Positions 1-6,365 of a stretch of 6,365 bases of DNA are shown piece by piece. The DNA lies in contig DBHE01000151.1 of the NCBI GenBank assembly GCA_002296055.1, forward strand, positions 1 to 6,365, written 5' to 3'. The position numbers and the translations under genes were made by a program. Under the pieces are notes generated by a model. It was not told the origin of the DNA and searched no databases. It saw only the letters and a list, made by a program, of their open reading frames with translations. This DNA is from Pseudomonadaceae bacterium UBA836. GTDB lineage: Bacteria > Pseudomonadota > Gammaproteobacteria > Pseudomonadales > Pseudomonadaceae. Position 1 is the stretch's first letter, and every line of letters starts with the position of its first letter.

Positions 1-275
1 TCCAGCGTTTCAGCCGGCAGCCAGGTGTCCTGATCGTAAACCTGGGTGGCTTTCTCACCGGCATAGACTTCCATCCAGGAAATCTTGCGCTTACCGGCGT
101 AGGCCTTCTCGATAGCCGCGTCGACGACTTTGATCATGACCGGGGAAATGTCGTAACCGATTCCGTCACCCTCGATAAAGGGAATGATCGGGTTATCAGG
201 AACGTTCAGGGAAAGGTCGGCATTAACGGTAATTTTGTCGCCGCTGGCCGGCACCTGGATCTTTTGGTATCCCAT
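1..275 (-). CDS. icd: NADP-dependent isocitrate dehydrogenase, N-terminal part (runs off window)
   Basis: Only the first 91 codons are in the window; the gene continues past base 1. The reverse complement from the ATG at 275-273 reads [20 protein letters not shown], followed by [20 protein letters not shown], the N-terminus typical of the homodimeric E. coli-type enzyme. The enzyme is cytoplasmic and converts isocitrate to 2-oxoglutarate and CO2 with NADP in the TCA cycle, at the branch point with the glyoxylate shunt. The start is supported by a GGAG Shine-Dalgarno (complement of 282-285) six bases before the ATG. The catalytic residues and the regulatory phosphoserine known from E. coli Icd lie beyond the window, so they cannot be checked. 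The gene is divergent from nudJ across a 330-bp regulatory gap holding a candidate promoter and palindromic operator. In P. aeruginosa, as I recall, a monomeric idh lies beside icd; none is seen on this side here. Confidence 0.95.
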   Translation of the reverse strand, partial: MGYQKIQVPASGDKITVNADLSLNVPDNPIIPFIEGDGIGYDISPVMIKVVDAAIEKAYAGKRKISWMEVYAGEKATQVYDQDTWLPAETL

Positions 276-365
276 CTTTGACTCCGTTTGTGTTGTCGTT
301 GCACTGACAGCGACGTGGGCGGATAACCCTCGGCGCGCCATTGAATACGGATTTTCAGCGGCGTT

Positions 366-394
366 ATTGTTGTAGTTTTCCTACAGATTGTCAC
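366..394 (-). promoter_or_regulatory. Candidate sigma-70 promoter of icd
   Basis: On the minus strand, GTGACA (complement of 389-394, 5 of 6 to TTGACA) is followed by a 17-bp spacer and AACAAT (complement of 366-371, 4 of 6 to TATAAT). Transcription would begin near 359, giving an untranslated leader of about 84 nt before the icd ATG at 275. The palindrome at 371-385 occupies the spacer and touches the -10, a classic position for a repressor operator. The -10 is weak, so this is a prediction by eye only. A second, weaker minus-strand pair further upstream is TTGTGA (complement of 463-468) with GATAAA 18 bp on. Confidence 0.4.
371..385. promoter_or_regulatory. Operator-like palindrome 1 (TGTAG-N5-CTACA)
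   Basis: TGTAGTTTTCCTACA is a perfect 5+5 inverted repeat with a 5-bp centre. It has the same 15-bp form as palindrome 2 at 475-489, with one mismatch to the pattern TGTAGT-N3-ACTACA. It lies between the candidate -35 and -10 of icd. The half-site resembles, from memory, the motif reported for the RpiR-family regulator RccR of Pseudomonas carbon metabolism; that assignment is inference. Confidence 0.5.
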
Positions 395-429
395 GCACTT
401 TTGTCTACAACTTCACCGCACCACCGCGG

Positions 430-462
430 ATCACCCAATTTATCGGGGCAATTAAGGGTGAT
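430..462. repeat. Interrupted inverted repeat ATCACCC ... GGGTGAT
   Basis: ATCACCC at 430-436 and its exact complement GGGTGAT at 456-462 are separated by 19 bp. Each arm has an AATT just inside it (437-440 and 450-453). The arms are 26 bp apart start to start, about two and a half helical turns. The repeat sits midway between the two candidate divergent promoters. It could bind a dimeric regulator or form a cruciform; no specific protein is recognised. Confidence 0.35.
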
Positions 463-491
463 TCACAAAAAATATGTAGTAACACTACAAC
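462..491 (+). promoter_or_regulatory. Candidate sigma-70 promoter of the nudJ-mnmA-hflD operon
   Basis: TTCACA at 462-467 (5 of 6 to TTGACA) is followed by an 18-bp spacer and TACAAC at 486-491 (4 of 6 to TATAAT). Transcription would start near 498, leaving a leader of about 108 nt before the nudJ ATG. Palindrome 2 (475-489) fills the second half of the spacer and overlaps the -10. The -10 is poor, so the call is tentative; no better plus-strand pair is visible between 390 and 605. Confidence 0.3.
475..489. promoter_or_regulatory. Operator-like palindrome 2 (TGTAGT-N3-ACTACA)
   Basis: TGTAGTAACACTACA is a perfect 6+6 inverted repeat around a 3-bp centre. It is the better of the two matching 15-bp palindromes; the centres (378 and 482) are 104 bp apart, close to ten helical turns. 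An extra half-site ACTACA follows at 496-501, 12 bp after the ACTACA of this site. It overlaps the candidate -10 of the nudJ operon. A repressor acting here and at palindrome 1 could control both directions. Confidence 0.5.
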
Positions 492-535
492 CAGCACTAC
501 ACACACAGCCATTCAGCATCCTAGTCGCTTTCTTC

Positions 536-550
536 GGCTTTACCAAAGCC
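536..550 (+). other. Small hairpin in the nudJ leader
   Basis: GGCTTT (536-541) and AAAGCC (545-550) form a perfect 6-bp stem with a 3-nt ACC loop, 55 nt before the nudJ ATG. There is no U-tract on either side, so it is not a standard terminator. It may be a leader RNA structure or chance. Confidence 0.25.
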
Positions 551-605
551 AGCTTCACCGTTCGGACGCTTTGCGCTACCCTATCGCACCTGTCGAGGAG
601 CCGCG

Positions 606-1040
606 ATGCGCTTTTTACCCCACGTCACCGTCGCCACCATCGTCGAGCATCAGTCACGCTTTCTGATGGTCGAAGAAAAACGTGACGGACGTATTGTGCT
701 AAATCAACCAGCCGGCCATCTCGAAGCCAATGAAACCCTATTGCAGGCAGCCACCCGAGAAACCCTTGAGGAAACGGGCTGGCATGTCGAGCTTCAGGCA
801 GTAATCGGCATCTATCTTTTCCAGGCCGCCAACGGTGAAACCTATCAGCGCGTCTGCTTTAGCGCCAAGCCTAACAGCCATGACAGCGAGCGGCCGCTGG
901 ACGAAGGTATTATCCGGGCCCGCTGGATGACACTGGACGAGATTGTCGACAATCAAGCACAGCTGCGCAGCTACCTGGTCGCCGACTGCATTCGGGATTA
1001 CTTGAACAAACCGCACTACTCACTGGATCTGATTCGCTGA
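606..1040 (+). CDS. nudJ: Nudix hydrolase, phosphatase NudJ
   Basis: This 144-residue cytoplasmic protein carries the Nudix box at residues 37-59: G37 x5 E43 x7 R51 E52 x2 E55 E56 x G58, the Mg-binding hydrolase signature. The preceding [13 protein letters not shown] segment (33-45) and the HVTVA start closely match E. coli NudJ (YmfB, about 153 aa), known to hydrolyse nucleoside di- and triphosphates and to release phosphate from the thiamine precursor HMP-PP. The E. coli gene sits directly upstream of mnmA, as here, which supports orthology. The start is decided by GAGGAG at 595-600, five bases before the ATG. The TGA ends one base before the mnmA ATG, so the two are probably translated in coupling. 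It appears to be the first gene of the operon. Confidence 0.92.
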   Translation: MRFLPHVTVATIVEHQSRFLMVEEKRDGRIVLNQPAGHLEANETLLQAATRETLEETGWHVELQAVIGIYLFQAANGETYQRVCFSAKPNSHDSERPLDEGIIRARWMTLDEIVDNQAQLRSYLVADCIRDYLNKPHYSLDLIR

Positions 1041-1041
1041 C

Positions 1042-2166
1042 ATGTCTACCCAGACCACCACGCCCAACTCCGAAATTCGCGTCATCGTCGGCATGTCCGG
1101 CGGCGTCGACTCCTCTGTCTCTGCAGCCCTGCTGCTGGAACAGGGCTATCAGGTTGAAGGCCTGTTCATGAAGAACTGGGATGAAGACGACGGCACCGAA
1201 TACTGCACCGCCAAGGAAGACCTGGCCGACGCGCAGGCCGTGAGTGACCGACTGGGCATCAAGCTGCACACAGCCAATTTTGCCGCCGAATACTGGGACA
1301 ATGTCTTCGAGCACTTTCTCGAAGAATACAAGGCTGGCCGCACGCCCAATCCGGACATCCTCTGTAACCGCGAGATCAAGTTCAAGGCGTTTCTGGACTA
1401 TGCCCTGAGCCTGGGCGCAGACCTGATCGCCACTGGTCATTATGTTCGCCGTGCCGAGCGCGACGGGCAAACCGTGCTGCTGCGCGGCATCGACAATAAC
1501 AAGGACCAGAGCTACTTCCTGCACGCCGTTGGCGCCGAGCAGATTGCGCGCACGCTATTCCCGGTCGGCGAGCTGGAAAAACCGGAAGTCCGCAAAATTG
1601 CTGAACGCTACGAGCTGGCTACCGCACGCAAGAAAGACTCTACCGGCATCTGCTTTATTGGCGAGCGCCGCTTCAGCGACTTTCTCAAGCAGTATTTGCC
1701 AGCCCAACCCGGTGATATCGAAACCACCGACGGCACCGTCATCGGCCGCCACGTTGGCCTGATGTATCACACCATCGGCCAACGCCAGGGCCTGGGTATC
1801 GGCGGCCTGCAAGGCGCCAGTGACGACCCTTGGTATGTGCTTAAAAAGGATCTGACGCGCAACGTGCTGGTCGTCGGCCAGGGCAACAACCACCCCTGGC
1901 TGTTCTCCGATGCCCTTACCTGCTCGTCGATCTACTGGGTCAATGAACTTGACGTAACCGAGCCCGTACAACTGACCGCCAAGGTCCGCTACCGTCAGGC
2001 GGACCAGGCCTGCACCCTGGAAAAGACCGCCACTGGTTACCTGGTTCGTTTTGACGAACCGCAGCGCGCGGTAACGCCGGGGCAGTCTCTGGTGCTGTAT
2101 CAAGGCGACGTGTGCCTGGGCGGCGGCGTGATTGAAACCGCCATTGCCAGCGAGGCTGCCGCGTGA
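1042..2166 (+). CDS. mnmA: tRNA-specific 2-thiouridylase MnmA
   Basis: The 374-residue enzyme (E. coli about 368) thiolates the 2 position of wobble U34 in Lys, Glu and Gln tRNAs, using ATP and persulfide sulfur relayed by the Tus proteins in E. coli. The PP-loop ATP-binding motif SGGVDSS is at residues 19-25. The two catalytic cysteines are C108 in ILCNREIKF and C204 in [15 protein letters not shown] (131-134) and DQSYFL (155-160) are further family blocks. A central tRNA-binding domain and a C-terminal beta-barrel (roughly 285-365) complete the usual architecture, and nothing looks truncated. There is no clear Shine-Dalgarno close to the ATG; with nudJ ending one base upstream, re-initiation is likely. 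The end overlaps the hflD start by four bases. Older name trmU. Confidence 0.97.
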   Translation: MSTQTTTPNSEIRVIVGMSGGVDSSVSAALLLEQGYQVEGLFMKNWDEDDGTEYCTAKEDLADAQAVSDRLGIKLHTANFAAEYWDNVFEHFLEEYKAGRTPNPDILCNREIKFKAFLDYALSLGADLIATGHYVRRAERDGQTVLLRGIDNNKDQSYFLHAVGAEQIARTLFPVGELEKPEVRKIAERYELATARKKDSTGICFIGERRFSDFLKQYLPAQPGDIETTDGTVIGRHVGLMYHTIGQRQGLGIGGLQGASDDPWYVLKKDLTRNVLVVGQGNNHPWLFSDALTCSSIYWVNELDVTEPVQLTAKVRYRQADQACTLEKTATGYLVRFDEPQRAVTPGQSLVLYQGDVCLGGGVIETAIASEAAA

Positions 2167-2783
2167 GCCAGCTTACCGATCAGGTCATCGCCCTGGGCGC
2201 CACCTTTGAAGCCGGCATACAGGTGGACCAACTGGCGCGCAGCGGCAAGCTAAGCGAAGGGCCGACCAGCTGTCTGGTTGCGAGCATCCTGAACCGCTCA
2301 CCCGACCGTGTGCTGGACGTTTACGGTGGCAGCCATCACCAGATCCGCCGCGGCCTGCAGGCCCTTGAAGCCATGCTGGAGCGTGATACTGGCGCGTTGC
2401 AGCGCGACGCTCTGCGCTACGTTATGAACCTGCTGACCCTGCAACGCCAACTGGCCAAGCGCGACGACATGCTGCAGGTACTAGGCCAACGTATCGCCCA
2501 GGCCGAGCATCAAGTCGAGCATTTCGGCCTATTGCACGACAACGTCATGGCCTCACTTGGCAGCACCTATCAAGACACCATCAGCACCCTGCGCCTGCGT
2601 ATCCAGGTGCATGGCGACATGCGCTACCTGCAGCAGCCGGAAGTTGCCAATCGGGTACGCACGCTACTGCTGGCCGGCATCCGCTCCGCCACGCTGTGGC
2701 GACAGCTGGGTGGTCATCGCTGGCAACTACTGCTGCAGCGTCGCAAGCTACTGGACGCCACGCGCGCGGTGCTGCGTGGTTGA
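2163..2783 (+). CDS. hflD: High-frequency lysogenization protein HflD homologue
   Basis: A 206-residue, mostly helical protein without signal peptide or clear transmembrane segment, close to the about 213 residues of E. coli HflD (YcfC). Family traits visible are the N-terminal [16 protein letters not shown] block, the [16 protein letters not shown] segment near 42-57, and the C-terminal [20 protein letters not shown] block (about 168-187). In E. coli HflD is peripherally membrane associated and binds phage lambda CII, promoting its loss; its role in the uninfected cell is unknown. The start is GTG at 2163, overlapping the mnmA TGA (GTGA) and supported by GAGG at 2152-2155, seven bases upstream. 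Position between mnmA and purB is the conserved gammaproteobacterial arrangement, apart from the permease gene inserted before purB here. Confidence 0.9.
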   Translation: MSQLTDQVIALGATFEAGIQVDQLARSGKLSEGPTSCLVASILNRSPDRVLDVYGGSHHQIRRGLQALEAMLERDTGALQRDALRYVMNLLTLQRQLAKRDDMLQVLGQRIAQAEHQVEHFGLLHDNVMASLGSTYQDTISTLRLRIQVHGDMRYLQQPEVANRVRTLLLAGIRSATLWRQLGGHRWQLLLQRRKLLDATRAVLRG

Positions 2784-3661
2784 GAGCGTCCGCCTCGACC
2801 AGCCACGCCGCGGCGCACTGCTGCTAGCCCTTTCCGGACTGCTGTTCGCCATCATGGGCGTGCTCATTCGCGAGGTCTCGACCGGCGTTAATAACGAGAC
2901 CGTCGTGTTTGCCCGCAATCTGATCGGTGTTTTCTACTTTCTGCCGCTGATGCTGATTCGCGGCTTTGCCCCGTTCCGCACCCAGCGCCTGGGCAGCCAC
3001 TTTCTTCGTACCTTCTACGGCCTGGGCGCGATGTACTGCTTTTTCTACGCCATCGCCCACCTGCCACTGGCCGATGCCATGGTGTTTACCTACGCCGCGC
3101 CCGTGTTCACCCCCGTGCTGGCCTGGTGGTGGCTGAAAGAAAGCCTGACCGGGCGCATGATGCTATCGGTCGCCATCGGCTTTGTTGGCGTTATTCTGGT
3201 TGCCAAACCCACCGGCGCCCTGTTTGACCCGAAAGCCCTTGCCGGGGTAGCCGCCAGCCTACTGGCAGCCTGCGCCTTCGTCTCCATTCGCGCCATGAGC
3301 GACAGTGAGCCGGCGACCCGCATCGTGTTCTACTTTGCGAGCTTCTCGACGCTGCTATCGGCCATTCCGCTGCTATGGGCCTATCAGCCGCTGACCCTGC
3401 AACAACTCGGTCTGCTGACCGCGATCGGCATTGTCGCCACGACCAGCCAATTGGTCATGTCGCGCGCCTACGCGCTGGCTCCTCCCGGCAAAATCGGCCC
3501 CTTAAGCTATCTGGCGATTGTCTTTTCCGGTGCCTTCGCCTGGATCTTGTGGGACGAGTTGCCGGGCTGGTCTTCCTGGCTGGGCGCCGGGCTGATTTTC
3601 GCCGCCAGTCTGCTCAGCCTGTATCTGCCGGCAAAGCCGGGCAAAACGCCGCGCGCTGGTG

Positions 3662-3666
<5 letters not shown>
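2776..3666 (+). CDS. EamA-family (DMT superfamily) inner-membrane transporter, substrate unknown
   Basis: With the GTG start at 2776 the product is 296 residues and strongly hydrophobic, the usual size for a ten-helix drug/metabolite transporter with two EamA repeats. Helix 1 is near 13-31 and helix 2 near 39-57. Each repeat ends in the typical helix-glutamate pattern: PVFTPVLAWWWLKE (E122) and SGAFAWILWDE (E261), followed by another helix. Upstream ATGs in this frame lie deep inside hflD and encode a non-membrane, Cys/Arg-rich tail, so they are rejected; a later ATG at residue 27 would cut helix 1. The GTG overlaps hflD by eight bases and has no clear Shine-Dalgarno, implying coupling to hflD. 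In E. coli hflD is followed directly by purB, so this gene is an addition relative to that order. Sequence alone does not show the substrate or transport direction. Confidence 0.88.
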
Positions 3667-5073
<1,407 letters not shown>

Positions 5074-5103
5074 TCCGCGCCGGCCACGCCGCCACCCTGC
5101 CCC

Positions 5104-5130
5104 ACAGCGCCCGGATTTACCGGGCGCTGT
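5104..5130 (+). terminator. Strong hairpin between purB and roxA, possible attenuator or weak terminator
   Basis: ACAGCGCCCGG (5104-5114) pairs perfectly with CCGGGCGCTGT (5120-5130), leaving an ATTTA loop: an 11-bp GC-rich stem. The bases that follow (TCCATTCTGG) lack a real U-tract, so intrinsic termination would be partial at best. It ends seven bases before the roxA GGAG. It may protect the purB 3' end, reduce read-through or shape roxA translation. The reverse strand also lacks a U-tract. Confidence 0.55.
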
Positions 5131-5149
5131 CCATTCTGGAGCCAGAAAG

Positions 5150-6322
5150 ATGACCATTGAATTCGACTCGCTGTTTGGTGATATCGGCGTCGACCGCTTC
5201 CTCGCCGAGTACTGGCAGCGCAAGCCGCTGCTGATTCGTCAGGCCATTCCCGGCTTTGAAAGCCCAATTGAGCCCAACGAGCTGGCGGGCCTGTCGCTTG
5301 AAGAAGAAGTCGAGTCGCGCATCATCCTCAAACAGGGTTCACACCCGTGGGAGCTGCGCCAGGGGCCGTTTCCGGACGACACCTATCAGCAACTCCCCGA
5401 GCGGGACTGGACGCTGCTGGTGCAGGCGGTCGATCAGTTTGTACCGGAAGTCGCCGACCTGCTGGCTCAATTCCGCTTTCTGCCCAGCTGGCGCGTGGAT
5501 GACGTCATGATCAGCTATGCCACACCCGGCGGCGGCGTTGGTCCGCACTATGACAACTACGATGTGTTTCTGCTGCAGGGCCACGGCAAACGCCGCTGGC
5601 GCATCGGCCAGCAGTGCAGCGAAGACAGCCAACTGCTGGACAACCCGGACCTGCGCATCCTGGCTGACTTCGACTGCCAGGATGAATGGGTGCTGGAACC
5701 CGGCGACATGCTGTATATCCCACCGGGCGTTGCCCACGACGGTGTCGCCGAGACCGACTGCATGACCTACTCCATTGGCTTTCGCGCCCCCAGCCACGCC
5801 GAGATTCTGGTGCACTTCACCGACTATCTGGCCCATCACCTGAGTGACGATCAGCGTTACGGCGATGCCGGTCTCAACCGTCCGTCGGACCCTGCGGCCA
5901 TTGATCCCGCAGCGATCGATCGTCTGCAACAAAGCGTTCTGCGCCTGGTCTCAGACAAAGAGGCATTGGCAACCTGGTTCGGCCGCCATATGACCGAAGC
6001 CAAGTATCCGGAGCTGGCGCAAGCCTACGCCGGAGAGCCCGAGCCCTTGGCAGAGTCGCTGAGTGCCGGCATTGGCCTTGAAACCAACCCGGCGGTGCGA
6101 CTGGCCTACTGGGAGGCGGCCGACGGTAGCTTGCGGTTGTTTGCCAATGGCGAGCATTGCGCTGTGGGTCCGGCCCTGCTGCCGCTGGTTCAGCTAATCT
6201 GTAATCAGCGCTATCTGCCAGCCGAGCTGCTGCTTGGCTGGACGCAGGAAGAAGACGCCCAGCAACTGCTGGAGCAACTGGTGGCCAAAGGTTTTTTGTT
6301 GATGGAGAGACAGGATGAATGA
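5150..6322 (+). CDS. roxA: Ribosomal oxygenase RoxA (YcfD), 50S L16 arginine 3-hydroxylase
   Basis: A 390-residue cytoplasmic JmjC/cupin-fold 2-oxoglutarate and Fe(II)-dependent oxygenase, somewhat longer than E. coli YcfD (373 aa). The iron triad is visible: H133 and D135 in PHYDNYDVFLLQG and H196 in PGVAHDG, matching E. coli H125/D127/H187. The arginine of HGKRRWR (R148) matches the 2-oxoglutarate-binding R140. The N-terminus has the family pattern FLAEYWQRKPLLIRQA. A dimerisation region and C-terminal winged-helix-like domain (about 310-388) follow. The E. coli enzyme hydroxylates Arg81 of ribosomal protein L16. GGAG at 5138-5141, eight bases before the ATG, supports the start. A tandem PAAID PAAID (248-257) lies in the linker after the catalytic domain. 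The end overlaps the next gene by eight bases. Confidence 0.93.
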   Translation: MTIEFDSLFGDIGVDRFLAEYWQRKPLLIRQAIPGFESPIEPNELAGLSLEEEVESRIILKQGSHPWELRQGPFPDDTYQQLPERDWTLLVQAVDQFVPEVADLLAQFRFLPSWRVDDVMISYATPGGGVGPHYDNYDVFLLQGHGKRRWRIGQQCSEDSQLLDNPDLRILADFDCQDEWVLEPGDMLYIPPGVAHDGVAETDCMTYSIGFRAPSHAEILVHFTDYLAHHLSDDQRYGDAGLNRPSDPAAIDPAAIDRLQQSVLRLVSDKEALATWFGRHMTEAKYPELAQAYAGEPEPLAESLSAGIGLETNPAVRLAYWEAADGSLRLFANGEHCAVGPALLPLVQLICNQRYLPAELLLGWTQEEDAQQLLEQLVAKGFLLMERQDE

Positions 6323-6365
6323 CGTCTTTGTTACCACTGCTGACTGGCGCACAGGCAAGGCCCTG
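6315..6365 (+). CDS. Start of a downstream gene, probably a GNAT acetyltransferase (partial)
   Basis: From the ATG at 6315 the frame stays open to the end of the window and reads MNDVFVTTADWRTGKAL. GGAG at 6304-6307 sits seven bases upstream, and the start overlaps the roxA stop by eight bases, so the gene is very likely real and coupled to roxA. Short N-termini of the form x-V-x-x-A-D-W precede the acetyl-CoA-binding domain in a GNAT protein that, as I recall, follows this oxygenase in Pseudomonas genomes. With 17 residues and no catalytic motif visible, the product name is an inference from context. Confidence 0.65.
   Translation, partial: MNDVFVTTADWRTGKAL

Larger units (their letters stand above)
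276..605. promoter_or_regulatory. Divergent icd / nudJ regulatory region, no gene
   Basis: This 330-bp gap between two divergent starts contains no convincing gene. It is visibly richer in A/T than the flanking coding DNA, especially 341-410 and 437-490. It holds a candidate minus-strand promoter for icd and a candidate plus-strand promoter for nudJ, with their -35 elements back to back about 67 bp apart. It also holds two 15-bp palindromes of the same type, a long interrupted inverted repeat between the promoters, and a small hairpin in the nudJ leader. Each is listed separately. Short open frames across the gap have no family resemblance and no good ribosome-binding site. Confidence 0.75.

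Noticed and set aside
342..357. TGAA-N8-TTCA inverted repeat near the predicted icd transcription start
   Set aside because: Only four-base arms in AT-rich DNA; it does not match the ANR/FNR pattern TTGAT-N4-ATCAA or another site I can name, so chance is likely.
184..394. Small open frames on both strands over the icd start
   Set aside because: One is antisense to icd codons and the other overlaps the icd leader and promoter; neither has family resemblance.
401..410. TTGTCTACAA as a HexR-type site (TTGT-N7/8-ACAA)
   Set aside because: The half-sites are separated by only two bases rather than seven or eight, so the spacing does not fit.
341..685. Plus-strand open frames of 114 and 92 codons in the icd-nudJ gap running into nudJ
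   Set aside because: Composition is unlike the neighbouring proteins, there is no good ribosome-binding site or family likeness, and they overlap the NudJ N-terminus in other frames.
910..1524. A 204-codon minus-strand open frame over nudJ and mnmA
   Set aside because: Antisense shadow of two clearly identified genes, with no recognisable domain.
2557..2775. ATG-initiated N-terminal extension of the permease inside hflD
   Set aside because: The extension is a Cys/Arg/Pro-rich out-of-frame reading of hflD with no membrane character; the GTG at 2776 gives the normal family length.
3628..3640. CCGGC-AAA-GCCGG hairpin near the permease 3' end
   Set aside because: Five-base stem inside coding sequence with no T-run; commonly arises in GC-rich genes.

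Overview
The window looks like a chromosomal core region of a gammaproteobacterium, most likely a Pseudomonas relative. Coding DNA is GC-rich with G/C-ending codons. The gene order nudJ-mnmA-hflD-...-purB is the conserved gammaproteobacterial arrangement, here divergent from icd and followed by the roxA/ycfD ribosomal oxygenase and what looks like a GNAT gene, as I recall from Pseudomonas genomes. The genus assignment is an inference from gene order and composition. No mobile element, CRISPR array, tRNA or rRNA is visible.

Layout: 1-275 (minus) is the 5' part of icd (NADP-isocitrate dehydrogenase). 276-605 is a 330-bp divergent regulatory region. It holds candidate promoters in both directions and two near-identical 15-bp palindromes (TGTAG-type) exactly 104 bp apart. 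From 606 onward everything is on the plus strand: nudJ (Nudix phosphatase), mnmA (tRNA 2-thiouridylase), hflD, an EamA/DMT permease with a GTG start, purB (adenylosuccinate lyase), roxA (2-oxoglutarate/Fe(II) oxygenase of ribosomal protein L16) and the first 17 codons of a further gene.

The first four plus-strand genes are packed with a 1-nt gap, a 4-nt overlap and an 8-nt overlap, so they are very probably one translationally coupled operon. purB follows after 36 nt with its own possible -10 element. A strong 11-bp hairpin separates purB from roxA, and roxA overlaps the last gene by 8 nt. The theme is housekeeping: TCA cycle, nucleotide clean-up, tRNA wobble modification, purine synthesis and ribosome hydroxylation.

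I do not see a novel multi-gene system. The most interesting signal is regulatory: the paired palindromes sit over back-to-back candidate promoters of icd and nudJ. They suggest control of isocitrate dehydrogenase, and perhaps of the tRNA-modification operon, by one carbon-metabolism repressor.
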